Part shown: positions 26,187 to 37,677 of the stretch, one piece after another
Position numbering within the stretch: position 1 is the first letter of the stretch
Layout of the letters: every line of letters begins with the position of its first letter
From: Vibrio amylolyticus
GTDB taxonomy: Bacteria > Pseudomonadota > Gammaproteobacteria > Enterobacterales > Vibrionaceae
NCBI RefSeq assembly: GCF_023145695.1
Contig: NZ_JAJHVV010000008.1
Location: forward strand, 124,001-188,000
Length of the DNA stretch: 64,000 nucleotides
Direction: 5' to 3'
Translations under genes and position numbers: made by a program
Notes under the pieces: generated by a model
Told to the model about the DNA's origin: nothing
The model's database searches: none
What the model saw: only the letters and a program-made list of their open reading frames with translations

Positions 26187-28367
26187 CTATTTCAGCTTAT
26201 AGAATACCGTTGCTAATGGCGGTATACGCAATGACAATGATTGAGCCAAACCTTGGCTTTCAACCGATTGTGTGACTGCGTTTTGATAAACATGATAATC
26301 GCTACCGTTGTAGTGGGCGTTGTCAGTGTTCAACATCAACTCGTACTCACCTTCGATAGGCATACCTAGCGTAAACTCATCTTGTGGTACCGGTGTGAAG
26401 TTACTCACGACCAATACTCGCTCACCATTTTCACTGATTCGCTCATGCGCTAGAACGCTGACATCTGAAGCATCTTGTAAACGCCATTCAAAGCCGCGTG
26501 GATCACTATCGAGTTCATGTAGAGCCAGCTCATTACGGTACAAGTGGTTCAAATCACGGGTTAGGTTTTGTACGCCTTGATGACGTTCAAACTCTAGCAA
26601 GAACCACTGAAGTTGATCATCATGATTCCACTCCGCGGTTTGCCCAATCTCTGCGCCCATAAAGTTCAGCTTCTTACCTGGCTGACCGTACATGTAGCCC
26701 ATATAAGCGCGAAGGTTAGCGGTTTTTTGCCACTCATCGCCCGGCATCTTATCGTGAATAGAGCCTTTACCATACACCACTTCATCATGCGACAAAGACA
26801 ATACGTAGTTCTCTGTGTGTGCGTAAATTAACGGGAATGTGATGGTATCGTGGTGGTATTGGCGATGAATCGGATCTTCTTGAATGTATGACAAGCTGTC
26901 GTGCATCCAACCCATATTCCACTTAAAGCCAAAACCTAAGCCGCCCATAAAGGTCGGTGCTGATACACCAGGGAAAGCCGTCGATTCTTCTGCAATCGTC
27001 ATGGCGTTCGGGAAGTGTTTGTACACTTCTTCATTCATCCATTTCAGTGTTGCAATTGCATCGTAGTTTTCATTGCCACCATCGACATTTGGTATCCATT
27101 GATCGTGGCTACGCGAGTAATCGAGATACAGCATTGAAGCAACGGCATCAACACGAATACCATCAATATGGAACTGTTCAAACCAATAGAGTGCGTTCGA
27201 TACTAGGAAACGACGAACATGCTCACGACCTAAATCGTAGATGTAAGAGCTCCAATCTTGGTGCCAACCACGACGTGGATCAGGATCATGGAATAACGGT
27301 GTCCCATCAAAGTTAGCCAAACCATGGTCATCAGACGGGAAATGAGCAGGAACCCAATCCAATACCACACCTAAACCAGCTTGGTGACACTGATCAACAA
27401 AATATTTGAAGTCGTCAGGGCTGCCAAAACGGCTGGTTGGTGCAAATAGACCAATTGGTTGATAACCCCATGAACCATAGAACGGGTGCTCTGAAACAGG
27501 CATCAACTCTACATGGGTATAACCTAAATCAACAAGATAAGGGACAAGCTCGGCTGCGAGGTCGCGATAATTTAAAAATTCGCCATTCTCATCGCGCTTC
27601 CAAGAGCCCGCATGAAGCTCATAAAAAGAAAGAGCATCACGGCGCTTCTCTGTTACTGGGCGAGTTTGCCATTGACTGTCTTGCCACTCATATCGGTCAT
27701 GATTGTAAGTAACGGATGAGAATGAAGGGTGTTGCTCACTGTAGAAGCCCCAAGGGTCCGCTTTATGCGGTAAGCCTTCACCATTAGGCCCTTTCATTTC
27801 AAATTTGTATTGTGCGCCTTCTTCTAGATCTGGGATAAAGATGCCCCAAATACCGTAGTCTAAACGCTGCATCGGATGACGACGGCCATCCCAAGAGTTG
27901 AAATTACCCACTAAGCTACAGGCCGATGCATGTGGCGCGTAAACAAGAAAACGTGTGCCAGAAATAGATTTACCATCGCGCTCAAGCGTTACAAACTGCG
28001 AGCCCATCTGATGATACATCTCTTTCGGATTATGCAGCTCATCATAACCTGCGTATAGCGTGTGGTATTGATAAGGGTCATCAATCAGCTGCTCGGTACC
28101 CGCCCAGTTGACTGCAAGTTTGTAGTGAGTGAAACGAAGATCGCGAGACTGTTTTAAAACAAAACCTGAAGAGTCTTCACGCTCTAACTCTATTCTTTCC
28201 TCGCCTTCAATCACCAATTCTACGCTGTCTGCATCTGGCATCCATACTCGCAGTGCGCCTTGCTCTGCTGACAAATACGGCCCAATAAATGAGAATGGGT
28301 CAGCAAATGCCGCATGCGAAAGTTGGGTGTATGCCTGTGTAATTTTATTAAGCCCTGTTTGTTTCAA
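26187..28367 (-). CDS. glgB: 1,4-alpha-glucan branching enzyme GlgB
   Basis: Glycogen branching enzyme of 726 residues, the normal length. It has an N-terminal CBM48-type region ([22 protein letters not shown]), then [23 protein letters not shown], and a GH13 barrel with catalytic segments [13 protein letters not shown] (nucleophile Asp), [12 protein letters not shown] (acid Glu) and [12 protein letters not shown]. It introduces alpha-1,6 branches into glycogen. It lies after malP and malQ on the same strand but separated from malQ by about 260 bases with a terminator, so it probably has its own promoter. Confidence 0.96.
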   Translation of the reverse strand: MKQTGLNKITQAYTQLSHAAFADPFSFIGPYLSAEQGALRVWMPDADSVELVIEGEERIELEREDSSGFVLKQSRDLRFTHYKLAVNWAGTEQLIDDPYQYHTLYAGYDELHNPKEMYHQMGSQFVTLERDGKSISGTRFLVYAPHASACSLVGNFNSWDGRRHPMQRLDYGIWGIFIPDLEEGAQYKFEMKGPNGEGLPHKADPWGFYSEQHPSFSSVTYNHDRYEWQDSQWQTRPVTEKRRDALSFYELHAGSWKRDENGEFLNYRDLAAELVPYLVDLGYTHVELMPVSEHPFYGSWGYQPIGLFAPTSRFGSPDDFKYFVDQCHQAGLGVVLDWVPAHFPSDDHGLANFDGTPLFHDPDPRRGWHQDWSSYIYDLGREHVRRFLVSNALYWFEQFHIDGIRVDAVASMLYLDYSRSHDQWIPNVDGGNENYDAIATLKWMNEEVYKHFPNAMTIAEESTAFPGVSAPTFMGGLGFGFKWNMGWMHDSLSYIQEDPIHRQYHHDTITFPLIYAHTENYVLSLSHDEVVYGKGSIHDKMPGDEWQKTANLRAYMGYMYGQPGKKLNFMGAEIGQTAEWNHDDQLQWFLLEFERHQGVQNLTRDLNHLYRNELALHELDSDPRGFEWRLQDASDVSVLAHERISENGERVLVVSNFTPVPQDEFTLGMPIEGEYELMLNTDNAHYNGSDYHVYQNAVTQSVESQGLAQSLSLRIPPLATVFYKLK

Positions 28368-28486
28368 CTTAAGTTCTCCTAACCTAACTTTCTACAATGT
28401 ATTCCATACAACTCGTTGTGATCTAACTGTTCTTTATATAAGTAATTTTTATCGAATTACTTTTTGTATAATTTATTGTTTGTTAA

Positions 28487-28517
28487 ATAAAAAAGCCCAC
28501 TATTAAGCAGGCTTTAA
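28487..28517 (-). terminator. Terminator after malQ
   Basis: On the minus strand AAAGCCTGC pairs imperfectly with GTGGGCTTT around TTAATA and is followed by TTTTATT. It lies about 110 bases after the malQ stop and would separate malPQ from glgB. Confidence 0.6.
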
Positions 28518-28626
28518 AATTAGCAGATGTAGTTTACCGAACTCCAGTCTTTTTTAGAGTGACCGAGTTTATACTTTTCTACGCAACTGGTACTAAGAGT
28601 CACTAAAAACGTACAATTAATAATCT

Positions 28627-30804
28627 CTACCTTACTTTAGCACGAACTTCCGTTAATCGTTTTGTTATGCGATTAACACTTTCCCGAGCGAAAATCTCAT
28701 CCAGATTCATAGAGAGCTTACGACGCCAGTTTGGATATTCATTCACCGTTCCCGGAATATTAACAGGCTGCTCCATCTCTAACCAATCTTCTAACTGTAC
28801 ACTGAGTAGCGATGATGAACCCGCAGCGACGTGAAGCTGAAGCGCTTCACTCAAATACGAATCCATTGGAACTTGAGACGCATCTCGGCCGATTCCTTCT
28901 GGTAAATAGCCATGCCAAGCCACAGAGTCAAGAATACCTTGCTTACATAACAATCGGTCTGAGTACAGCCCTTCTAGCTGATCTTTGTCTGGGTATAAGC
29001 CAATTTCATGACCCATTTTCAGGTCATCACAATGCCAGAAGCCGCGCAGTGTTGGCATATCGTGAGTACATAACGCAGACATAGACTGCTCGGCATAATG
29101 CGCCGGAGAAATAAAGCCGCCATCCTTTTTTGATGTTTCGAAGAAGAAGACTTTGTATGAGTTCACTCCAGCATCACGCAAGATGTCAACAATCTCATCT
29201 GGAACCGTCCCTAAATCTTCACCAATCACACTGCATTGGTGGCGATGAGATTCCAGCGCCAAAATAGCAAGCATATCTTGCACTGGGTAATAGATGTACG
29301 CGCCTTTCGTTGCGTCTTCGCCTTTTGGAATCCACCATAAACGAAGTAACCCTAAAACGTGGTCAATACGCAGTGAACCACAATGCTTCATATTCGCGCG
29401 CAGTAGTTTGATATACGCATCGTAGCCGGTCGCATGAAGTACTTGTGGGTTGAGCGGCGGCAGCCCCCAGTTTTGCCCTAACGGACCGAGAATATCAGGC
29501 GGCGCACCAATACTTGCATCTAAAACCAAACTGCCATCATCGGCCCACGTTTCTGAACCAGAATCGGCGACACCAACAGCAAGGTCACGATACAGTCCGA
29601 CTGCCATGCCTTTCTCTTCAGCTAAGTTTTGTGCTTCGTTTATCTGCGTATCAGCAACCCATTGAAGGTACATATAAAGATGCACGCTATCTTGATTCTG
29701 CTTGATGTATTGTTGTACTTCCGCATTATCAAACTGACGATACGCTTCAGGGAAAACAGGCCATCCCCAAACATTCGTATCTTTTTCATGCAGTTCAATA
29801 TGAAGCGCATCAAACGCCGCTTGATGAACCAAACTATCACCGCCCTGCTCGACGAACGATAAGAACGCTTGAGCGCGTTCGCTGTTTTTGTCTAAGTGGC
29901 GTGTCTTAAACTCAGCATATAGCATTGGTAGAACGGTATTTTTGAGCTCAGCAACTTCAGTGTAATTGACCCAGTGCGACTCACGCGCTTTTTGCAGTCG
30001 TTGTTGGAACTTAGCACTGCCAACCGTTTGCTGCGCTTCACTGCTTAATGCAAACTCAGGGACTGAACTTACATCAATATATAATATGTTTAACCATCGA
30101 CGAGACGACGGGCTATACGGGCTTGCCCCTTCTGGATTAGCAGGAAAGAGCGAATGGATTGGGTTGAGCCCAACGAAATCACCGCCACGAGATGCGATAT
30201 CAGCGACCAGTTGTTTAAGATCGCCAAAGTCACCAATGCCCCAGTTATGCGAGGTTCTCAATGTGTAAAGCTGAACACTCGGCCCCCACATTTTTTTACC
30301 AGCACTCATTGCCTCTTGCTTAAAGCAAGCTTGAGGAGTCACAATCAGCGACATTTCATAAGGCGATTTACGGCGCTTACGTGAAACGACCAACTTGTGA
30401 TAACCCCACTCAAGATCGTTAGGTAGAGTAAATACTAAAGGGCCACCCTCTTTTCGTTCATCTCTTACGATTTGAGATTGAAGATAGCCTTCAAGTACGT
30501 CACCTTGTTCCGTCTCTAAACGCCAGCTAAACTCGCTTTCTCTCGCGCTCACGCCTAGGTTAAGTTCAACTTCTACTGGCTCTCCGTCACGAAGCACTAA
30601 AACAGGCTCTAGAACCGGTTTCTTATGTTTCTTTTCTGCTGATTTCAACAATGCAGCATCATTGCGTGTGTCATAGCCAAGTGAGTTTAATAAGCTTAAT
30701 AGTGTCTCATCTTCTACTTTTGCTTCTTCACCCCAAGCACTGATGTAACTGTCAGCGAGTCGAGCCATTTCGGCGACTTGTTGTAATGCATTTTTATTTG
30801 TCAT
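28627..30804 (-). CDS. malQ: 4-alpha-glucanotransferase MalQ (amylomaltase)
   Basis: GH77 enzyme of 725 residues that disproportionates maltodextrins, feeding longer chains to MalP. Catalytic segments: LRIDHVLGLLRLWW (nucleophile Asp), SVIGEDLGTVPDE (acid Glu) and LCTHDMPTLRGFW (Asp). The ATG at 30804 is chosen because GGAGAGAGCG directly precedes it; a frame extension to 30837 adds eleven residues without a good ribosome binding site. Downstream of malP on the same strand with a gap of about 125 bases, consistent with a malPQ operon. Confidence 0.95.
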   Translation of the reverse strand: MTNKNALQQVAEMARLADSYISAWGEEAKVEDETLLSLLNSLGYDTRNDAALLKSAEKKHKKPVLEPVLVLRDGEPVEVELNLGVSARESEFSWRLETEQGDVLEGYLQSQIVRDERKEGGPLVFTLPNDLEWGYHKLVVSRKRRKSPYEMSLIVTPQACFKQEAMSAGKKMWGPSVQLYTLRTSHNWGIGDFGDLKQLVADIASRGGDFVGLNPIHSLFPANPEGASPYSPSSRRWLNILYIDVSSVPEFALSSEAQQTVGSAKFQQRLQKARESHWVNYTEVAELKNTVLPMLYAEFKTRHLDKNSERAQAFLSFVEQGGDSLVHQAAFDALHIELHEKDTNVWGWPVFPEAYRQFDNAEVQQYIKQNQDSVHLYMYLQWVADTQINEAQNLAEEKGMAVGLYRDLAVGVADSGSETWADDGSLVLDASIGAPPDILGPLGQNWGLPPLNPQVLHATGYDAYIKLLRANMKHCGSLRIDHVLGLLRLWWIPKGEDATKGAYIYYPVQDMLAILALESHRHQCSVIGEDLGTVPDEIVDILRDAGVNSYKVFFFETSKKDGGFISPAHYAEQSMSALCTHDMPTLRGFWHCDDLKMGHEIGLYPDKDQLEGLYSDRLLCKQGILDSVAWHGYLPEGIGRDASQVPMDSYLSEALQLHVAAGSSSLLSVQLEDWLEMEQPVNIPGTVNEYPNWRRKLSMNLDEIFARESVNRITKRLTEVRAKVR

Positions 30805-30931
30805 CGCTCTCTCCGAAGGTGTGAGTAACCTTCTCAACGTAGGGTTTATTCATTATTTAACCAGGGGTTAAACGAAACGAGCCAAGGCGCTCGAGACCTA
30901 AATAAGGTACGCCTTGGCTATTTATTTAAAA

Positions 30932-33385
30932 TTAGCGTTTAACCGATTCTAATTTCCAAATGTTGTTCACGTAATCGCGAATTGAGCGGTCTGATGTGAA
31001 CTTACCAACCAGTGCAGTATTAAGAATCGCTTTCTGCGCCCAACCTGCTTGATCTTTGTATTGTGTGCCCATGTCTTCGTGCGCTTTCACGTAAGATGCG
31101 AAGTCAGCAAGACATAGGTATGGGTCACCACCGTCTAGCAGGCTATCAAACGTGGCACGTAGAAGGCCCGGTTGACCTGGAGTGAACTCATCGCCAGTTA
31201 GTAGGTCTAGAGATGCTTTCAGTAGTGGGTCAGCATTGTAGTAGTCGTATGGGTTGTAGCCCTGTGCTTTCAGTGCTTGAACGCCATCAACGTCTAGGCC
31301 GAAGATGTAGATGTTCTCATCGCCAACTTCTTCACGAATCTCAACGTTCGCACCATCCATCGTACCGATAGTTAGAGCGCCGTTTAGAGCCATCTTCATG
31401 TTGCCCGTACCTGATGCTTCTTTACCAGCCAGTGAGATTTGCTGAGAAACGTCTGCTGCAGGGATGATGATTTCCGCCATGCTTACACGATAGTCAGGGA
31501 TGAATACCACTTTAAGCTTGTTGCCGATACGAGGATCGTTATTGATCTTCTCTGCAATCTTATTAACTGCGAAGATGATTTCTTTCGCTAGGTGGTAACC
31601 CGGTGCTGCTTTCGCTGCGAAGAAACATACGCGAGGCTCACACTCGAAACCAGGTTCGTTAAGAATACGGTGGTACAGAGACAGAATGTGTAGCAAGTCT
31701 AGATGCTGACGCTTGTATTCGTGCAGACGCTTGATTTGAACGTCGAAGATAGCGTTAGTATCTAGCTCGATACCCATGTTCTCTTGAACCCAATCAGCAA
31801 GACGCTGTTTGTTTTCTTTCTTAACCGCCATGAACTCTTTTTGGAATGTCGCGTCTGTTGCAAACTTCGCGATCTCTTCGAGCTGTTCAAGTTTCGCTGG
31901 CCACTCTGTACCAATCTTGTCAGTAATCAGTGTCGATAGACCTGGGTTACAGAATTTCAACCAACGACGTGGCGTGATGCCGTTCGTTACGTTAGTCAGC
32001 TTACCAGGGAAGATTTCGTTGAACTCAGGGAACAAGTCTTTCTTTACCAGTTGTGAGTGAAGCGCAGCTACACCGTTTACTTTGTAAGAGCCAATCACAC
32101 ATAGGTTTGCCATGCGAACCATGCGGTGGAAACCTTCTTGGATGATCGACAACTTCGCTTGCTTCTCACCGTCACCAGGCCACATCTTGCGAACTTCTTG
32201 CATAAAGCGGTGGTTGATTTCAAAGATGATTTCCATGTGACGAGGTAGAAGACGGCTGATCAATGATTCAGACCAGGTCTCTAGTGCTTCAGGAAGTAGC
32301 GTATGGTTAGTGTAGGCGAACGTATGCGCACTGATTTCCCATGCTTGATCCCAAGTTAAGCCTTTCTCATCAATTAGAATACGCATTAGCTCAGGAATCG
32401 CGACCGTTGGGTGCGTATCGTTAAGCTGAATAGTTTCTTGCTTAGGAAGATCTTCCAACGAATAACCTGCCGCTTCGTGGCGACGTAAAATATCACGTAC
32501 CGATGCTGCTGAGTGGAAGTACTGCTGCATTAGACGCAGAGTTTTACCCTTCTCGTGGTTATCGTTCGGGTAAAGTACCTTAGTGATGTTACCTGCATCG
32601 ATAAGCGAGTGTTGCGCTTCGAAGTAGTCACCGTTGTTAAAGCTTGCTAGTGAGAATGGGGCGATTGCCTGACATTCCCAAAGACGCAGTGGATACACCG
32701 TGTTTGACTCGTAACCTACGATAGGTAGATCCCAAGGCATTGCTTTTACTTCCATTCCTGGAACCCAAGTACGAACTTCTTTACCGTCAACGAATTCAAC
32801 TTCTACATGACCGTAAAAACCAATGTGTTGTGCTAGCTCTGGACGAGCAACTTCCCACGGGTAGCCTTCAACGCCACGCCATGCGTCTGGTGCTTCTTGC
32901 TGGCGACCCTCTTGGAAAGACTGTTTGAATAGACCGTATTCGTAGTGAAGACCGTAGCCTACTGTTGGGAATTCTTGAGCGGCACAAGAATCCATGAAAC
33001 ACGCGGCTAGACGACCAAGACCACCATTACCCAGTGATGGGTCGCGTTCTTCTTCTAAAAGATCCGTTAGGTTCTGACCTAGCTCTTCCATTGCATGAGT
33101 AATCTCTTCATACAAACCCATGCTGATCAGGTTGTTACCCGTTAAACGGCCAATGAGAAATTCTAAAGAGAGGTAGTTAACACTTTTTGCTGCTTTGATT
33201 TTTTCATCTTGTTCGGTTTGTAACAGATCAAACGTGGTTAATTCTGCAAGTGCACGCCCCATTGCTAGGTACCACGCACGGCTATCAGCATTTTCGAGCG
33301 TGTTCGCATAAGTTGCAGACAAATGCTTCTTCACGCTTTCTTGAAATGCGATCTTATTAAAATTTTTCTTTTGAGCAGGTTTCAT
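30932..33385 (-). CDS. malP: Maltodextrin/glycogen phosphorylase MalP
   Basis: Pyridoxal-phosphate enzyme of 817 residues that releases glucose-1-phosphate from maltodextrin or glycogen. The PLP-lysine segment is EASGTGNMKMALNGALTIG, with conserved NGGLGRLAACFMDS and LNDTHPTVAIPELMRIL. The length is close to E. coli MalP. It is first of the malPQ pair and divergent from malT. The upstream region carries MalT-box-like repeats, so induction by maltotriose through MalT is expected. Confidence 0.94.
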   Translation of the reverse strand: MKPAQKKNFNKIAFQESVKKHLSATYANTLENADSRAWYLAMGRALAELTTFDLLQTEQDEKIKAAKSVNYLSLEFLIGRLTGNNLISMGLYEEITHAMEELGQNLTDLLEEERDPSLGNGGLGRLAACFMDSCAAQEFPTVGYGLHYEYGLFKQSFQEGRQQEAPDAWRGVEGYPWEVARPELAQHIGFYGHVEVEFVDGKEVRTWVPGMEVKAMPWDLPIVGYESNTVYPLRLWECQAIAPFSLASFNNGDYFEAQHSLIDAGNITKVLYPNDNHEKGKTLRLMQQYFHSAASVRDILRRHEAAGYSLEDLPKQETIQLNDTHPTVAIPELMRILIDEKGLTWDQAWEISAHTFAYTNHTLLPEALETWSESLISRLLPRHMEIIFEINHRFMQEVRKMWPGDGEKQAKLSIIQEGFHRMVRMANLCVIGSYKVNGVAALHSQLVKKDLFPEFNEIFPGKLTNVTNGITPRRWLKFCNPGLSTLITDKIGTEWPAKLEQLEEIAKFATDATFQKEFMAVKKENKQRLADWVQENMGIELDTNAIFDVQIKRLHEYKRQHLDLLHILSLYHRILNEPGFECEPRVCFFAAKAAPGYHLAKEIIFAVNKIAEKINNDPRIGNKLKVVFIPDYRVSMAEIIIPAADVSQQISLAGKEASGTGNMKMALNGALTIGTMDGANVEIREEVGDENIYIFGLDVDGVQALKAQGYNPYDYYNADPLLKASLDLLTGDEFTPGQPGLLRATFDSLLDGGDPYLCLADFASYVKAHEDMGTQYKDQAGWAQKAILNTALVGKFTSDRSIRDYVNNIWKLESVKR

Positions 33386-33465
33386 TATAGAAATCTCACT
33401 TTATTGGTTTAATCCATCTGAGACATATCGTGCATCTACACGCTATTCAAAACATCCTCCTACTA

Positions 33466-33510
33466 GGGGTGAGTCTGAGGAGGAGTAGCTAGGGCGTAGA
33501 GGGGGTAGCC
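33466..33510 (+). promoter_or_regulatory. Cluster of MalT-box-like repeats upstream of malP
   Basis: Four G-rich decamers lie in tandem: GGGGTGAGTC (33466), GAGGAGGAGT (33477), AGGGCGTAGA (33491) and GGGGGTAGCC (33501). They resemble the E. coli MalT box GGGGA(T/G)GAGG to differing degrees. The location, 80-125 bases before malP, fits activator binding. Individual box calls are uncertain; the cluster as a whole is the evidence. Confidence 0.55.
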
Positions 33511-33744
33511 CTCAACTATCGGTGATCTAAATCTCACTAATTGATGTCAGCAAAAAATCTGTCGTGATTCGCCTCACATCACCCACACATTTACCCTACT
33601 CTGTATTCATTAAAAAAGTATCTACCCCCCATTAATTGAACGCTCAAAATGAGAAACAGATCGCATAGAAACAGTTATTCAACTGAAACTTTCATAAAAA
33701 TCGGTACGCATTACACTTTAGTGACACGATAAAACCCGCACCAA

Positions 33745-33760
33745 TGTGATTTAAGTCACA
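33745..33760. promoter_or_regulatory. CRP-cAMP binding site upstream of malT
   Basis: TGTGATTTAAGTCACA matches the CRP core TGTGA-N6-TCACA exactly. It lies about 135 bases before the malT start, in line with the known CRP dependence of malT in E. coli. Confidence 0.75.
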
Positions 33761-33893
33761 AAAACAAGGCGTAGATGCCATTTCTAACCTGTGGTACTGA
33801 AAAGTTGGCTTTGGATCACCAAAAGTGCTTAATGACTTCCAGTAGTATCCCCAAATAACGAAAGACAATTCATAATTATTACGGATGAAAACC

Positions 33894-36602
33894 ATGTGGA
33901 TTCCATCGAAATTAACTCGACCTGGTCGACTTCACAATGCGATTGTACGTCCTAGAGTCCTAGACTTATTACAACAAGCGCCTTGCTATAAGCTTGTGCT
34001 TTTTCGCTCCCCTGCCGGTTACGGTAAGACCACCATGGCATCGCAATGGTTGTCAGATAAACCTCATGTTGGTTGGTATAGTATTGATGAAAGTGATAAC
34101 GACCCGTTTCGTTTCATCAACTATTTGCTGCAGGCATTAAATAAGGGCACCAATAACGCTTGCCCTAACGCACAAACTTTAGCGGAAAAACGTCAGTTCT
34201 CATCACTGCATTCGTTGTTTAGCGAAGTGTTTGCCGAGCTGTCTCACTTTCATCAAGAGTGCTATTTGGTGCTCGATGATTATCACTTAATCTCAGATGA
34301 TGACATTCACGAAGCGATGCGGTTTTTCCTTAAACACATGCCGGAAAACCTAACACTCGTGGTGACTAGCCGAGCAGCGCCGCCACTAGGCACAGCCAAC
34401 TTGCGTGTCCGTGATTTGATGATTGAAATTGGCAACGATCTACTGGCTTTTGATACGGAAGAGACAACTCGATTCTTCAATCAACGTGTTACTGAAGGCA
34501 TTGATAACGACACCGCCAAGAATCTGCAAACGTACGTTGAAGGCTGGCCTTCTGCCTTACAATTGATCGCCCTACAAGCTCAGCATCAAAAGCGCACTTT
34601 AGCTCAATCGGCTGAATCTGTATCTCAATTCAATCACGCTCACCTTTGGGACTACCTCGTGGAAGAGGTGTTTGATCTCCTTGATCAAGAGACTCGTCAG
34701 TTCCTATTGCAATGCTCTGTGCTTGACCACTTTAACGACGAGCTCGTCAGTGCTTTAACGGAACGCGATGATGCACTGAGCATGATTGAATCGCTCAATC
34801 GATATGGCCTGTTCATTTACCCACTGGAAGATGAACAAAACTGGTATCGCTTCCATAACCTATTTGCGGAATTTCTTGCTCATGAACGCATGGCACGCAT
34901 TCCGCAAAAAGAACAACAATTGCATAAAACCGCCGCTCAAGCATGGTTGAAGCTTGAATCACCACATCAAGCACTGCAGCATGCTCAAAAGGCGAAAGAC
35001 AGCCAGTTAGTTGCCACCATATTATCGAGCTACGGCTGGAAAATGTTTAACCGTGGCGAGTTGCACGCACTTGAAGATGCCATTAAGACCCTTGAAGCCA
35101 CACAGTTATACAGTGAACCAAAACTCTGTATGCTCGAAGCTTGGTTAGCCCAAAGCCAGCATAGATATAATGATGTGGGTGATTTATTGGCGAAAGCTGA
35201 TGAGCAAATGAAGCGACACAGCGTGAAGTTATCCAACAAAGAGCAAGGCGAGTTTAACGCCCTTCGAGCTCAAGTTGCGATTAATCAGAATGAACCTGAA
35301 AAAGCGCTAGAACTGGCTGAACTGGCCTTGAGCCAACTTGATCATACCGTCTATCGCAGTCGAATTGTGGCTACGTCGGTGGTCGGTGAAGTCAACCACG
35401 TACTCGGTCATCTTAGCCGAGCACTGCCAATGATGCAGCAAACAGAAAAGCTGGCTCGTCAATACCAGGTCTATCATCAAGCCCTTTGGGCAATGCTTCA
35501 ACAGAGCGAAATTCTTATTGCACAAGGCTATGTTCAAGCAGCCTTCGAGGTTCAAGATAACGCCTTTAAATTGATTGAAGAGCATCAGTTACAGCACGTA
35601 CCAATGCATGAATTCTTACTGCGTTTACGTGCACAAGTGTTCTGGTGTTGGAATCGATTAGATGAAGCGGAAGAGTGTGCATACAAAGGGTTGGATGTAC
35701 TCGGGAATCATGAGTCTAGTAAGCACTTACATAGCTACTCAATGCTGGCACGTATCGCGATTGGCCGTGGAGAACTAGATAAAGCTTCAAAATTTATCGA
35801 CCATATTGTGCATTTGTTAAAGCAGTCCACTTACCACGTTGACTGGACAGCCAACGCGTCACTGTCACTGATCTTGTTTTGGCAGGCTCGCGGAGATAAG
35901 GACGCCATTCGTCAGTGGCTCGATACTGCCGTTAGGCCAGAAGAAGCGTGTAACCATTTTACGCAACTTCAATGGCGAAATATCTCACGTGCTTACGTCA
36001 ATCTTGGAGAATATAACAAGGCACAAGAGACGTTAGCATTCATACAAACCGAAGCAAACAAAGCGCAATTATTGACGGATATTAATCGAAACTTAATTGT
36101 TGAAGCGGTTCTCTCGGTGAGCCTAAATGATGAAGACGAAGCGAAAAGCAAGCTCAAGCAGGCCTTAGAGTTAACCAACCAAACGGGGATATTAGGAAAC
36201 TTCCTTGTGGATGGTGGAAAGATAGGTCACCTGCTAGAGAAGCTTAGCAATAAATCTGAGCTAGGCGATCTTGAGCGCCATCGAGCTCAGCAGTTAACCA
36301 AAGATATCTCAACTACGCAGCGTAGCCGCTCAGTTCATTTTGATGAGGACTTTGTTGAAAATTTAGTTAACCATCCGAACATTCCTGAACTTGTCAGAAC
36401 GAGCCCACTAACTCAACGCGAATGGCAAGTGCTCGGGCTTATCTATTCGGGCTTTAGTAACGAACAGATTGCTCAAGAGCTCGATGTTGCCGGCACGACG
36501 ATTAAAACGCATATTCGTAACCTGTACCAAAAGCTTAATATTGCCAATCGCAAAGAAGCGATTACCACAGCAGAGAACCTACTTAAATTAATGGGGTACT
36601 AA
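33894..36602 (+). CDS. malT: Maltose regulon activator MalT
   Basis: Large STAND-family LuxR-type activator of 902 residues. It has an N-terminal nucleotide-binding domain with Walker [17 protein letters not shown] and LVLDDYHLI, a middle helical-repeat (TPR-like) sensor region, and a C-terminal LuxR helix-turn-helix ([34 protein letters not shown]). It needs ATP and maltotriose to activate malPQ and other mal genes. The ATG at 33894 gives [10 protein letters not shown], matching the family N-terminus; an in-frame ATG at 33885 would add three residues. Confidence 0.95.
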   Translation: MWIPSKLTRPGRLHNAIVRPRVLDLLQQAPCYKLVLFRSPAGYGKTTMASQWLSDKPHVGWYSIDESDNDPFRFINYLLQALNKGTNNACPNAQTLAEKRQFSSLHSLFSEVFAELSHFHQECYLVLDDYHLISDDDIHEAMRFFLKHMPENLTLVVTSRAAPPLGTANLRVRDLMIEIGNDLLAFDTEETTRFFNQRVTEGIDNDTAKNLQTYVEGWPSALQLIALQAQHQKRTLAQSAESVSQFNHAHLWDYLVEEVFDLLDQETRQFLLQCSVLDHFNDELVSALTERDDALSMIESLNRYGLFIYPLEDEQNWYRFHNLFAEFLAHERMARIPQKEQQLHKTAAQAWLKLESPHQALQHAQKAKDSQLVATILSSYGWKMFNRGELHALEDAIKTLEATQLYSEPKLCMLEAWLAQSQHRYNDVGDLLAKADEQMKRHSVKLSNKEQGEFNALRAQVAINQNEPEKALELAELALSQLDHTVYRSRIVATSVVGEVNHVLGHLSRALPMMQQTEKLARQYQVYHQALWAMLQQSEILIAQGYVQAAFEVQDNAFKLIEEHQLQHVPMHEFLLRLRAQVFWCWNRLDEAEECAYKGLDVLGNHESSKHLHSYSMLARIAIGRGELDKASKFIDHIVHLLKQSTYHVDWTANASLSLILFWQARGDKDAIRQWLDTAVRPEEACNHFTQLQWRNISRAYVNLGEYNKAQETLAFIQTEANKAQLLTDINRNLIVEAVLSVSLNDEDEAKSKLKQALELTNQTGILGNFLVDGGKIGHLLEKLSNKSELGDLERHRAQQLTKDISTTQRSRSVHFDEDFVENLVNHPNIPELVRTSPLTQREWQVLGLIYSGFSNEQIAQELDVAGTTIKTHIRNLYQKLNIANRKEAITTAENLLKLMGY

Positions 36603-36618
36603 AACGAGCAACACCTTT

Positions 36619-36642
36619 AGAGCCTTTCACTCGAAAGGCTCT
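36619..36642. terminator. Hairpin between malT and convergent LysR gene
   Basis: AGAGCCTTTC and GAAAGGCTCT pair perfectly around ACTC. There is no T run on either side, so it may be a weak terminator or an mRNA-stabilising hairpin. Confidence 0.5.
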
Positions 36643-36677
36643 GGTGATGAAGTTCACGTAAAGCCAGTCAACACACG

Positions 36678-37571
36678 TTAATTTCCCAGCAGTTGCTGCT
36701 TAGCCCAGTCACTAAGAACCTTAAACTTAGTACGAGTCTCCATCCCCTTTGGACAGACTAAATCATAGCCCTTCCCTGAAGGTACCATCTCAAACGGGGC
36801 GATCAGCTCGCCACTATCAATCATAGGCTGAACAAACTCCAATCGACCTAATGCTACGCCTAAGGAGTACCTTGCTGCATCCACCGCAATTTTATTATCA
36901 CTATAGTGATCACAGCGTTTTGAAGCATCAATACCAAGGTCCATTTCATCCAGCCAGTATTGCCATGCACTGGCGTCACCACTATGAATAATCTGTGCGT
37001 TGACCAAATTTTCTGGGTCTGCTTGTAAATCAAACTTATTCGCGTAATCACGGGTACACACGGGGGTTCTTCCCCCTTCAAACAATCGCTCACTGTAGTG
37101 GTTGGCATAATGGCCTTCACTGTAAAAAATAGCGACGTCATATGGCTCAAACTGAAAATCACTTTGAGTCTGCTTGGTTTGTAACTTAATACTCAAATTA
37201 GGATATAAGGTTCGAAATGAACCTAGCCTTGGTATTAACCAGTCCGAGGCAAAATAGTGAGAAGTCGCGATGTAAAGCTCCCCACTAAGCTCTCCGGTTT
37301 GAATATCCATTAACTCAGAAAAAATAGATTCAAATGAGGTATTGAGCATAGCTAAAACTCTTTCCCCTTCCGGTGTTAGCTCTAGCTTACGCGTTTTACG
37401 TATAAACAAACTAAAGCCTAACTGCAGTTCAAGCTTCTTAATTCGGTGGCTGACTCCCCCTTGAGTTAAAAAGAGTTCGGTTGCGGCATGGGTAAAGCTT
37501 AAGTGCTTCGCCGCAATACTAAAGGTATGTAACAACGAAAGCAGTTGTTGTTTGTTAGAAAGAAGCTCCAT
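36678..37571 (-). CDS. LysR-family regulator next to the GH4 gene
   Basis: LysR-type regulator of 297 residues, with N-terminal helix-turn-helix KHLSFTHAATELFLTQGGVSHRIKKLE and a GcvA-like effector domain (ELYIATSHYFASDWLIPRLGSF). It is divergent from the GH4/ChbG pair across about 105 bases, so control of those genes is likely. Chitobiose operons in enterobacteria instead use the AraC-type ChbR, so the regulator type differs. Confidence 0.87.
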   Translation of the reverse strand: MELLSNKQQLLSLLHTFSIAAKHLSFTHAATELFLTQGGVSHRIKKLELQLGFSLFIRKTRKLELTPEGERVLAMLNTSFESIFSELMDIQTGELSGELYIATSHYFASDWLIPRLGSFRTLYPNLSIKLQTKQTQSDFQFEPYDVAIFYSEGHYANHYSERLFEGGRTPVCTRDYANKFDLQADPENLVNAQIIHSGDASAWQYWLDEMDLGIDASKRCDHYSDNKIAVDAARYSLGVALGRLEFVQPMIDSGELIAPFEMVPSGKGYDLVCPKGMETRTKFKVLSDWAKQQLLGN

Positions 37572-37622
37572 GCATTAGCCCTGCTATTTTATAATGGCGT
37601 ATAACTGGTTTGTAACACATAT

Positions 37623-37632
37623 AGTGATCACT
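37623..37632. promoter_or_regulatory. Palindrome in the LysR/GH4 divergent promoter
   Basis: AGTGATCACT is a perfect ten-base palindrome 46 bases before the GH4 start codon, inside a longer AT-rich region with ATA and TTTAAA flanks. It is a candidate LysR operator; no other evidence. Confidence 0.35.
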
Positions 37633-37677
37633 TTAAATTAGAACACGTAATCCAACAGAGACGAAAAGGTAACGAAT

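Larger units (their letters stand above)
33386..33893. other. Divergent malP-malT regulatory region
   Basis: About 500 bases with no gene, holding MalT-box-like repeats near malP and a perfect CRP site near malT. Further GGGTGATG-like and GGGGGGTAG-like sequences occur on the minus strand between 33580 and 33635 and may be extra MalT contacts. Confidence 0.7.

Noticed and set aside
26800..30400. Many open frames on the plus strand opposite glgB and malQ
   Set aside because: They are antisense shadows of long conserved genes with no ribosome binding sites or protein-family patterns.
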